Below are positions 21,511 to 31,446 of a stretch of 64,000 nucleotides of DNA, one piece after another. This DNA is from Triticum aestivum. Its lineage: Eukaryota > Streptophyta > Magnoliopsida > Poales > Poaceae. The stretch's first letter is position 1, and each line of letters opens with the position of its first letter. The stretch covers positions 183,852,920 through 183,916,919 of the forward strand of contig NC_057807.1 in NCBI RefSeq assembly GCF_018294505.1, written 5' to 3'. A program made the translations under genes and the position numbers. A model generated the notes under the pieces. That model saw only the letters and a list, made by a program, of their open reading frames with translations, did no database searches and had not been told where the DNA came from.

Positions 21511-23043
21511 CTACTCCAAGTTCGAAGCATCAATGATGTTCAATTCTCCTCTTAACATGCAAAACACTTTCTCATCAAGAGGTTTAGTGAATATATCCGC
21601 TAATTTCTTTTCGGTGCGAACATGCTTAAGATCAATGTCACCCTTAGCAACATGATCTCGAATGAAATGATGACGAACTTCAATATGCTTAGTTCGAGAA
21701 TGTTGCACAGGATTATGACCAATTTTGATAGCACTTTCATTGTCACAAAGCAATGGAACATGTCTCACATATATCCCATAATCTTTAAGAGTTTGGGTCA
21801 TCCAAAGTAATTGAGCACAACATGAACCAGCGGCAATATATTCAGCTTCGGCGGTGGATAAGGATACCGAGTTTTGTTTCTTGGAGGACCAAGACACAAG
21901 AGATCTACCAAGAAATTGACAAGTACCCGAAGTGGACTTTCTATCAACCTTGTCTCCGGCATAGTCCGAGTCGGAATAGCCAACAAGATCGAAAGAGGCC
22001 CTCTTAGGATACCAAATGCCAAAGTTTGGTGTATGGATTAAGTATCTCACTATCCTTTTCACGGCCTTAAGATGACATTCCTTAGGAGCAGCTTGATATC
22101 GTGCACACATGCACACACTTAGCATGATATCGGGACGTGAAGCACATAGATATAACAATGAACCGATCATAGAGCGATAAACCTTTTGATCAACCGGTTC
22201 ACCATCTTTGGTCAAGTCATTATGTCCACTAGTAGGCATGGGTGTAGACATACCTTTGCATTCTTGCATATTGAACTTCTTGAATAAGTCCTTGGTGTAC
22301 TTCGTTTGAGAAACAAAGGTACCTTCCTTAGTTTGCTTGATTTGCAGCCCAAGGAAGAATTTGAGTTCACTCATCATAGACATCTCAAACTTCTCCGACA
22401 TTAGCTTCCCAAACTTTTCACTAAAATGAGGGTTAGTTGAACCAAATATGATATCATCAACATAAATTTGGCACACAAATAGTTCTCCATTAACCCTTTT
22501 AGTAAAAAGAGTAGAATCAATTTTCCCAATTTCAAAGCCTTTTTCAATAAGAAACTTGGTCAAGCATTTATACCAAGCTCTAGGAGCTTGTTTAAGACCA
22601 TAAAGAGCTTTGTGAAGTTTGTAAACATGATTGGGTTTCTTAGGATTGACAAAGCCGGGAGGTTGCTTAACATAAACTTCCTCCTCTATTTCACCATTTA
22701 GAAAAGCACTTTTAATGACCATTTGGTACAAGGTGATATCATGATGATTAGCATAGGCAAGTAAGATGCGAATGGACTCAAGTCTAGCAACAGGGGCGTA
22801 AGTCTCACCATAGTCCATACCTTCGATTTGTGTGTAGCCTTGGGCGACGAGACGTGCTTTGTTGCGAACTACTTGTCCATCTTCATCTTGCTTGTTGCGA
22901 AACACCCATTTGGTACCGATGACGTTGTGGTTGTTGTCGGGCTTCTCAACCAATGTCCAAACTTGGTTCCTCTCAAAGTTATGTAGCTCTTCATGCATAG
23001 CATTTATCCAATCCGGATCTTCCAATGCTTCTTCAACCTTCAT
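21511..23043 (-). pseudogene. Copia reverse transcriptase and RNase H (Sirevirus type)
   Basis: 510 codons without internal stop. RT: NQVWTLVEKPDNNHNVIGTKW, ARLVAQGYTQIEGMDYGETY, KSAFLNGEIEEEVYVKQPPGF, YGLKQAPRAWY, the active site YVDDIIFGS (intact) and ELKFFLGLQI. RNase H: YSDSDYAGDKVDRKSTSG, LSTAEAEYIAAGSC, CDNESAIKI and SRTKHIEVRHHFIRD. The C-terminus ELNIIDASNLE lies just after a Sirevirus-like LRGEL. It is the best preserved part of the element. It is normally translated as part of gag-pol; two in-frame TGA codons (23203 and ~23179) separate it from the integrase part. Confidence 0.88.
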
Positions 23044-23202
23044 AGGTTCAATGCTACAGATGAAAGAATAGTTTTCACAAAAGTTAGATAAACGAGTATT
23101 AGAGCGAGTGATTCTCCCGGTTTGAATGTCATTGTAGATTTGCTCGACGGGATGATCTTTAGCAATTCTTGCTCGAACTCATGAAAGCTTTTTCTTGGGT
23201 CT

Positions 23203-23991
23203 TCATTGAACATCTCCTTCATCTTGTTCTTCTTCTTGGCCTTCTTCATTATTGGCATCGTCGTTCTCTTGTCGTGGTGGAGAAGGAGGTTGTTGACGTT
23301 CATCTTGATGCACTTCCTCGTTTTCTTCATCTTGTTGTGTCCCACTTGTGGATGCTTCCGTATCAACTCTTGGTTCACCTTGTTGTGAAGTTGAAGCTTC
23401 CACTTGGACGGACGAGGTACTCTCCTTCACCTCCATTGGACGAACCTTGCCAATAGACAAGTCTTGAATTGCTTCTGAAGGATCTTTGTCTCCTACATCA
23501 ATTGGCAATTGCTCTACTTGCGAGCCGTTAGATTCATCAAACTTCACATCTACCGTCTCTTCAACCTTTCGGGTGAAATTGTTGTAGACACGGTAAGTGT
23601 GAGAGTTTGAGCCATAACCTAGTAGGAAACCTTCATGAGACTTAGGAGCAAATTTAGAGCGACGATGCTTATCAAGAATGTAGCACTTTGAGCCGAATAC
23701 TCGAAAGTATCCAACTTGGGGTTTGTTACCAGTGAGGAGCTCGTATGCCGTCTTGCCGAGTAGCTTGTGAAGATACAAGCGATTTGTTGCATGACAAGCT
23801 GTCTCAACCGCTTCCGCCCAAAAGTGCTTCGGCGTCTTGTACTCATCAAGCATCGTTCTCGCCATTTCGATGAGCGTCCGGTTCTTCCTCTCAACAACTC
23901 CGTTTTGTTGAGGTGTGTACGTAGCCGAGAACTCGTGTGAAATCCCTTCTTCGTCAAGAAAGGTGTCCACATTTGCGTTCTTGAACTCCAT
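23203..23991 (-). pseudogene. int: Copia integrase, C-terminal half and acidic linker
   Basis: In phase with the upstream gag-protease-integrase frame but separated by TGA at 23992-23994, which replaces Gly in the SDNG catalytic motif. It reads FSATYTPQQNGVVERKNRTL with the catalytic Glu, then HFWAEAVETACHATNRLYLH, KPQVGYFRVFGSKCYILDK and FLLGYGSNSHTYRVYN. The last ~80 residues are a very acidic, Gln/Ser-rich linker (DEENEEVHQDERQQ), usual between copia integrase and RT. It stops at 23203. Confidence 0.85.
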
Positions 23992-25410
23992 TCAGTTGTC
24001 ACTGGGAACCTTCTTGATCTTCACTTCAAATTGATTTTGGGCCTTCCTAGTGAAGTTTTTGAAGATCTTTTGGACCTGCGATTTATCATCGAGAAAGAAC
24101 ACCCACGTAAATCTTGAAAAATCATCAACTATGACTAGACCAAAAGAATTTCCATCGAGACTCTTATAATAGTTGGGACCAAAGAGATCCATGTGAAGTA
24201 GCTCGAGTAGCCTCCTTGTAGTCATGATGTTCTTCACGGGATGCCTTCCTCCAACCTGTTTACCTGCCTGACAAGCTTTGCAAAGTCTATCCTTATCAAA
24301 TATGACGTCATTAACTCCAAGGATATGATTTCCTTTAATAAGCTTGTCAAGGTTTCGCATACCAACATGACCTAGTCGTCTATGCCATAACCAACCTTTT
24401 GAGGATTTAGCAATGAAGCAAGTTTTAGGTTGAGCCGTTTTAGTGAAATCAACAATGTATAGATCACCTCTACGCACACCGGTAAAGACCATTTTATGAT
24501 TATCTCGATGAAACACTTGGCAATCTACTTCAGTAAATAGAACATTGAAACCGAAATCAGCAAGTCTAGATACTGAAAGTAAGTTGTAACCAAGAGACTC
24601 AACGAGCATGACATTTTGTATGGAGCTATCATGTGATATGGCCACCTTACGAAGGCCAACCACCTTAGCCTTTGAGTTGTCACCGAAAGTAACATACTTT
24701 CGAGGACTATCGTTGTCAGCAAGCTCACGAAACATGTCTTTATCTCCGGTCATGTGATCGGTACATCCACTATCAAGAACCAATTCCTTTCCTCTTGACA
24801 TATATCCCCGAATATTTGCCATAAGACCAAAGTGTCTCATTGCATCATCAAGATCGAAGTCACTATCATCATCCTCATCATAGTATCCATGTTCAACATC
24901 GTCATGTGGTGGATCAAGTCCTAGAGAGGGTGATTCATTAGAATGAGTTTGACAATGATCTTGCTTATGAATTTTTATGGCTTCGGAAATAATATCACTA
25001 ATAATACCAACATTTCCTTTGGCACGCATAAGGTTAGTAAGCTCAAATAGACGATCACCAAACATAGGATCACTAGTATTCATCTTACTCAAGGCAATAG
25101 ACTTATGGAGAATTTCATCAAGATTTTTCAAGGAATAATCGGGAAATCGTTCCTCAAGAAATTTCCATATGGTGTAGGCACACTTGAAAGTAGGCAAACA
25201 TCCAAGCAAGTTTCTAGGCAATCCTCTAATGATAAGTTCGGCAGTTCTAAGATTCCTAATCATGTCAATAGACTCATCATGGGTAGGATGCATAGGATCA
25301 ACATAAGGTGCACAAGGGCTAGCAATGTACTTGTTAAAATGATATTGATTGAAAATAACAAGCATCTCATTTTTCCACTCATGAAAATACTCTCCATCAA
25401 GAATAGGCAC
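23992..25410 (-). pseudogene. gag: Sirevirus gag N-terminus fused to protease and integrase N-terminus
   Basis: 472 residues. Residues 1-130 are copia gag (DGEYFHEWKNEMLVIFNQY, AYTIWKFLEERFPDY). The protease follows at ~212 (VLDSGCTDHMTGD), then the gag-pre-integrase zinc region (WLWHRRLGHVGMRNL, CKACQAGK) and the integrase core with its first Asp (LLHMDLFGPN). Between gag and protease only ~80 residues remain, with an acidic run (YYDEDDDSDFDLDD). No CCHC zinc knuckle is present, although Sirevirus gags are normally much longer here. An internal deletion that kept the frame is the simplest reading. The frame ends with a TGA in the second integrase motif. Confidence 0.85.
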
Positions 25411-25486
25411 TCTATGTCTAAGACTCCCAAAGTAGACTCATCCATCTTCCTCCAATGGTGATTAAACCAAAGCAATGGAGACCAAT

Positions 25487-25498
25487 GCTCTGATACCA
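25487..25498 (-). other. Primer-binding site, tRNA-iMet
   Basis: Minus strand TGGTATCAGAGC, an exact match to the plant initiator-Met primer site, 2 nt from the 5' LTR. Confidence 0.92.
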
Positions 25499-25500
25499 CT

Positions 25501-27180
25501 TGTAGGACCTTGAGAAGAGGTGTCTAGAGGGGGGTGATTAGACACTAAGTACCAAAGTTGCAGTTTTTAAGGTTCTTTAAGTTTAAGTGGAGTTTAGGCA
25601 CAATTTCAACATTCACAATACATATCAAGCAAGCATGCAAAGAGTATATGAGCAGCGGAAAGTAAAGCATGCAACTTGCAAGAAAGTAAAGGGAAGGGTT
25701 TGGAGGATTCAAACGCAATTGGAGACACGGATGTTTTTGGCGTGGTTCCGATAGGTGGTGCTATCGTACATCCACGTTGATGGAGACTTCAACCCACGAA
25801 GGGTAACGGCTGCGCGAGTCCACGGAGGGCTCCACCCACGAAGGGTCCACGAAGAAGCAACCTTGTCTATCCCACCATGGCCGTCGCCCACGAAGGACTT
25901 GCCTCACTAGCGGTAGATCTTCACGAAGTAGGCGATCTCCTTGCCCTTACAAACTCCTTGGTTCAACTCCACAATCTTGTCGGAGGCTCCCAAGTGACAC
26001 CTAGCCAATCTACGAGACACCACTCTCCAAGAAGTAACAAATGGTGCGTTGATGATGAACTCCTTGCTCTTGTGCTTCAAATGATAGTCTCCCCAACACT
26101 CAACTCTCTCTCATAGGTTTTGGATCTCGTGGAAAGAAGATTTGAGTGGAAAGAAACTTGGGGAAGGCTAGAGATCAAGATTCATATGGTAGGAATGGAA
26201 TGCCTTGGTCTCAACACATGAGTAGGTAGTTCTCTCTCAGAAAATGTATGCTGGAAGTGTAGGTTCGTTCTAATGGCTCTCTCCACGAATGAAGAGGAGG
26301 TGGAGGGGTATATATAGCCTCCACACAAAATCTAACCGTTACACACAATTTACCAATGTCGATGGGACCGAATCGTTAAACTCGGTTGAACCGATTTAGT
26401 AAACCTAGTGGCCGTTAGTGATTCTCGGTGGGACTGACATGCATCTCGGTGAGACCGATTCGGTTAGGGTTAGGGCATAACATAATCTCGGTAAGACCGA
26501 TTACACAAACTCGGTGAGACCGATTTGGTAATAAGCTTTCCAGAGAGTTGGTCAGGCAAACTCGGTGGGACCGATTACTCAAACTTGGTGGGACCGATTT
26601 TGGTAATAAGTTTTCCAGAGAGTTTGCATTGTAATCTCAGTAGTACCGATTGCTCAAACTCGGTGAGACCGATTTTGATAATGGACATACACAGAGAGAT
26701 TACAATCCCATCTCGGTGAGACCGAGATCCCTATCGGTAAGACCAATTTGCTTAGGGTTTGTGGCAGTGGCTATGACCTTTGGAATCGGTGGCGCCGGAT
26801 AGGAAGAATCGGTGTGACCGATTTTGGCTTTGGGTTTAGGTCATTTGTGGAAGTGGGAAAGTAGTTGAGGGTTTTCGAGCATATCACTAAGCACATGAAG
26901 CAAGATGCTCATTAAGCAACACCTCATCCCTCCTTGATAGTATTGGCTTTTCCTATAGACTCAATGTGATCTTGGACCACTAAAATGTAAAATGAAGAGT
27001 CTTGAGCTTGAAGCTTGAGCCAATCCTTTGTCCTTAGCATTTTGAAGGAGTTCCCAAATCCTTTAGTCCATGCCACTCCGTTGTTGAACTTATCTGAAAC
27101 ATGCTAGATAAAGTGTTAGTCCAACAAGAGATATGTTGACATTAATTACCAAGACCACCTAGGGAGCACTTGTGCTTTCA
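25501..27180 (-). repeat. 5' LTR of the Sirevirus-type element
   Basis: 1680 bp, followed by the target duplication gccct. It carries the same TCGGT-ACCGA palindrome cluster (26355-26825) and the full 35-bp segment missing from the other LTR (27029-27063). Confidence 0.92.
26309..26316 (-). promoter_or_regulatory. TATA-like box in the Sirevirus 5' LTR
   Basis: tatatata, palindromic and read on the minus strand as GGCTATATATACC. It lies directly downstream (in transcription order) of the CGGT palindrome cluster; the same word is at 18631-18638 in the other LTR. Confidence 0.5.
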
Positions 27181-27188
27181 GCCCTTAG

Positions 27189-27587
27189 TCTTCTAGTTTC
27201 CTGAGGAACACACCACACTTTTGGGACGAGCTTGAACTGGCCTTGTGGGAAGACGTGGCGCATGTCCCTGCTCCCGTCGCCCTGACTGCGCCAGTGCCCA
27301 TCCCCATGGCAATGATGGGCTAGAAGCTACACATTGTCGCCAAGCTTGATGCCATGGGGTTCCATGAGGTCCCCGCTGACTTTCACGCGCCCGTGCACCT
27401 GCCAGTGCATGCGCCTGTGCATGCACTGACGCGCACGCCTGTGCCGATGCCCGTGCACACGAATGTCTCCGTCGCGCCGTTGCTAGTGCCTGTCCCCGCT
27501 CGGGTGCCAGTGCCCCCCTCAGCGGCATGGATGGCCGCCGTCGACCGCTTCCTTGCACCACGCCAGTCGCCTCCTCCCGCCAGTTGA
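27189..27587 (+). pseudogene. Unrecognised Pro/Val/His-rich coding fragment
   Basis: One frame is open from just after the Sirevirus target site, apart from a single TAG at 27321-27323. It reads FLRNTPHFWDELELALWEDV, AHVPAPVALTAPVPIPMAMM, stop, KLHIVAKLDAMGFHEVPADF, then a degenerate repeat (APVHLPVHAPVHA, RTPVPMPVH) and AAWMAAVDRFLAPRQSPPPAS. I do not recognise the family. Tryptophan-rich opening, even composition before the repeat and one stop suggest a decayed exon. The preceding cccttag could be a splice acceptor that now lies inside the target duplication. It may belong to the same broken gene as the GC-rich stretch ending at 17818. Confidence 0.4.
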
Positions 27588-28960
27588 CTCGCTCCTGGAG
27601 ACCGAAGTCCAGAACATTCTAGCCTTTCTTGAAGTAGGTCCAACATCCAGGAGTACGCCAACAATGGTGTAAGATGTCGTCATCGCTGTCATCGTCGGTC
27701 AGTGCCCCGATGACACATAGAGCACGGCAGAGGAGCCACTTCCCACCGCAAATTGCCCCCACCGCATCGTGTAACCTATATTTGCCATGAAAAACGTTAG
27801 GATTGCCATGCTCAAAATCTGAATGTTTATCATTTCCATTTATTTTAGATCGATCATCGTATGAATGTAAAGTCGGAGTCAGACTAAATGAAATCTATGG
27901 TTTGATCGATTGAATGTTCTGCTAGAGCCATATCAAGTTAAATATAAAACGTCATCAAACCACATGTATTCCTTCTCATCGCAAACATTTCATATTAAAT
28001 ACCATGTGAATTCTAAATGTTTTCTTAGAGAAGTCAATTCCAAATACTTGTAGGGCGCAACCAGTCCCCTTGTTAGCACCAGGCGATACATCTATTTATC
28101 AGCACATTTAATTATTATGAAGTAGTAGATAAATAGTACAATACTAGATAACTTGTCTGTCACGGTCACTTTTGTTCCTAAACTTTACATGTATAATCTA
28201 TATCTATATCATCTATACCAAAGGGGTAGATCCAATTAATCTCGGCCATCAAATCATGTCAATCCAATGACCTAGACTGCTTCAATGTCGAGCGCTCAAC
28301 ACGTTTAGCGTGCAGTTAATTTCATGCCAAAATAGTGCTAATCACATAATAACACACAAATAATATCCTACTTAATATCCGCATGCACTTAATATATACT
28401 TCCAAATTAACATGCATTGCACGTACACATTGACTAGTACTACTAGTATGTGAAACTAGTGCCGTAACTTGTGAACGCGTCCAGCTTTGGTCAACTGCAG
28501 CACTGCCCGCGAGTTCTTCATGTTTGCCCGTGCGTTTAATCGTAGAAGGGGAGGAGAGAGAGAGAGGGAGAGAGAGTAGACGTGGAACCCACCAGTAAGT
28601 GAAGGCGTATAGTACGTGCTAACGAGCCGGTCCTACTAATGTACTAAAAATAATATTAAACCATGTTATCCATTAAATAGGTTGTGGTATTATAAAAACA
28701 TTATATGAACAAAGGGGGGCGGTACAACAAACGTTGTTGTACTATGTTGCCTATTGACATGCGACTTGAAGGCCCTTGTCGCATGTTCGATCCTCGTCCT
28801 TTTTAAGTTTTAATTTATATATGGGTCCAAATTTGTTCCATGATAGGTGGACCCCTCGGTGTGTAGTTTGTAGCACTTTAATTTGTTGGTCAAAATTTGT
28901 TCCATTATAGGTGGACTATCATTGTGTAGTTTTGTAGCTTATTTGTAATAATTAAAGAGA
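27588..28960. other. AT-rich intergenic DNA
   Basis: No gene recognised. Contains a near-perfect 21-bp inverted repeat at 28722-28742 and two tandem copies of (t)c(a/c)aaatttgttccat(g/t)ataggtggac at about 28827 and 28892, plus a (ga)n run at 28553-28575. Confidence 0.4.
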
Positions 28961-29200
28961 ACAATAGATTTTTTTGCAAAAATACCATGGTGTGATGTTG
29001 AAGGTGAGAAAGGACGTGCGAGAGAGCGATGACCGATGCAGAGGGAAATCAATTGGGGGAGGTGCGGGGGTTGCAACGGTGTTTGGAGTAGTTGTGGGCC
29101 AAATGCTACGAAAATATAATCTAAACCCACCGGAATAAATGCCTTCACAAATTAATCCATGGTTGGAGTCCCCCTTGCAATGTAAATAGCTCCGGCTCTG
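28961..29200. repeat. Duplicated segment, copy B, left half
   Basis: Matches 6466-6605: ggggaggtgcgggggttgcaac against ggaggggggggtgcacaacc, cggtgtttgg, aaaatataatctaaac, cttcacaa, and taaatagctccg against tacatagcttcg. In copy A the next block (ctaaacacaacatttgg) follows at once; in B it is displaced to 37310 by the tandem array. Confidence 0.6.
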
Positions 29201-29248
29201 CGAGGGATGGAGAGGTAGCTTCAATGTGTGGAAGATACGGCGTGAGAA

Positions 29249-29640
29249 AGCGAGGTCAATCAAGACACAGATAGATAGAGAGACAAAGTGAGTGTGGTTC
29301 GACATTCGTTGAAAAGATATATATGCTCTAGAGAGATATTGTCTGATTGAGCTTTTGGGAAGGGTGACGACTGTAAGATAGAGCTTGAGAGATGTTCCAG
29401 TCACAAACATGTAGATATAATTTGTGTGTGGGATGAAGCAAGGTCAATCGATTACATATATAAAGGGAGAGAGATTGAGCGAGTGTGGGTCGTCGTGCGA
29501 TCGAAAGAGTGAGACGGGTTGGAGAGAGTAACGTAGATAATTAATGTGCGTGAGAGAGTATAAAATATGAATATGTCGAATTGGGCTCAAACATGGAGAT
29601 ATATCATCTGTGTCCGAGAAAGAGCGAGGTCAATCGAGAC

Positions 29641-29678
<38 letters not shown>

Positions 29679-29874
29679 AGCGAGCGTGGCCCGCCATGAG
29701 GTCGAGAGAGTGGGAGCGGCTTGGATGGAGTAACCTAGATAGACAATCTGCGTGAGAGAGTATTGAGTGTGTCGATCGAGGCCTGAACAGGGAGATATAT
29801 CATTTGTGTGAGAGAGAAAGCGAGGTTAATCGAGACATAGATAAAGAGAGCGAGATTGAGCGAGTGTGGCCCAC
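29249..29874. repeat. ~190-bp tandem array (left part)
   Basis: Four units recognised by c(g/a)aggt(c/t)aat at 29251, 29439, 29625 and 29821 (spacing 188, 186 and 196 bp). Each contains gagattgagcgagYgtggsyc, gagagagt, agataga-aat and a ggagatatatcatYtgtgt block; unit 3 has a (ga)n expansion at 29643-29674. The array is interrupted at 29874 by an LTR element and resumes at 36968. Confidence 0.6.
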
Positions 29875-31446
29875 TGCTACGTCTTGAGCTTGCGTTGGTT
29901 TTCCTTGAAGAGGAAAGGGTGATGCAACAATAGTACCATAAGTATTTCCTTCAGTTTTTGAGAACCAAGGTATCAATCCAGTAGGAGGCTCCTCAAAAGT
30001 CCCACGCACCTACACAAACAAACAAAGAACTTGCAACCAACGCAATAAAGGGGTTGTCAATCCCTTCACGGCCACTTGCAAAAGTGAGATCTGATAGAGA
30101 TAGTATGATAAGATAAATATATTTTTGGTATTTTATAATATAGATTGGAAAAGTAAAGATGCAAATAAAAGTTGGTTGAAAGCTTATATGATAAAAGAGA
30201 GACCCGGCGGCCATAGGTTTCACTAGTGGCTTCTCTCGAGAGCATAAGCATTACGGTGGGGGAACAAATTACTGTCGAGCAATTGATAGAAAAGCGAATA
30301 ATTATGAGATTATCTAGGCATGATCATGTATATAGGCATCACGTCCGCGACAAGTAGACCGACTCCTGCCTGCATCTACTACTATTACTCCACACATAGA
30401 CCGCTATCCAGCATGCATCTAGAGTATTAAGTTCATAAGAACAGAGTAACGCATTAAGAAAGATGACATGATGTAGAGGGATAAACTTGTGCAATATGAT
30501 ATAAACCCCATGTTTTTATCCTCGATGGCAACAATACAATACATGCCTTGCTGCCCCTGCTGTCACCGGGAAAGGACACCACAAGATTGAACCCAAAGCT
30601 AAGCACTTCTCCCATTGCAAGAAAGATCAATCTAGTAGGCCAAACCAAACTAATAATTCGAAAAGACTTGCAAATATAATTTAATCACACATAAAAGAAT
30701 TCAGAGGATATTCAAATATTTCTCTTAGGTAAACTTGATCATAAACCCACAATTCATCGGATCTCGACAAACACACCACAAAAAGAGTTACATTGAATAG
30801 ATCTCCACGAAGATCGAGGAGAACATGGTATTGAGATAAAAAAAGAGAGAAGAAGCCATCTAGCTAATAACTATGGACCCGAAGGTCTGTGGCAAACTAC
30901 TCACAACTCATCGGAGGGGCTATGGTGTTGATCTAGAAGCCCTCCATGGTCGATTCCCCCTCCGGCGGAGCGCCGGCGAAGGCCCCAAGATGGGATCTCG
31001 CGGATACAAAAGGTTACGGCGGTGGAAATAGTTTTTTGTTGGCTCCTTGGATGTTCTCAGGGTACGTGGGTATATATAGGAGGAAGAAGTAGGTCGATGG
31101 CCACCTGAGGGGCCCACGAGATAGGGGCGCGCCCTATAAAGGTGGGCGCGCCCTCCACCCTCGTGGCCGCCTCGGCTGCTTCTTGACTTGCACTCCAAGT
31201 CCTCTGGATCACGTTCATTCCAAAATCATGCTCCCGAAGGTTTCATTCCGTTTGGACTCTGTTTGATATTCCTTTTCTTCGAAATACTGAAATAGGCAAA
31301 AAAACAGCAATACGGGTTGTGTCTCCAGTTAGCAGCTTAGTCCCAAAAATGATATAAATGTGTAAAATAAAGCCCATAAACATCCAAAACGGGTAATATA
31401 ATAGCATGGAACAATCAAAAAATATAGATATGTTGGAGACGTATCA
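29875..31446 (-). repeat. 3' LTR of the non-autonomous element
   Basis: 1572 bp, starting tgctacgtcttgag and ending gagacgtatca; only scattered differences from the partner at 35386-36962. Confidence 0.92.

Larger units (their letters stand above)
17819..27180 (-). mobile_element. Complete Sirevirus-type (Maximus-like) Ty1-copia element, antisense
   Basis: 9362 bp between LTRs 17819-19464 and 25501-27180, with a perfect target duplication gccct (17814-17818, 27181-27185). Gene order on the minus strand is gag, protease, integrase, RT, RNase H, with integrase before RT as in copia. The PBS is tRNA-iMet type. A 2-kb non-coding tail full of polypurine tracts and LTRs packed with TCGGT-ACCGA palindromes are hallmarks I recall from Sireviruses. 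Gag is internally deleted and there are stops in integrase and before RT, so it is defective. Confidence 0.9.

Noticed and set aside
25487..25498. tRNA-iMet gene
   Set aside because: Only the 12-nt primer complement is present, at an LTR border.
28760..28800. tRNA/SINE-like B-box (gcatgttcgatcctcg)
   Set aside because: No matching A-box at the right distance, no cloverleaf, no poly-A tail or target duplication.
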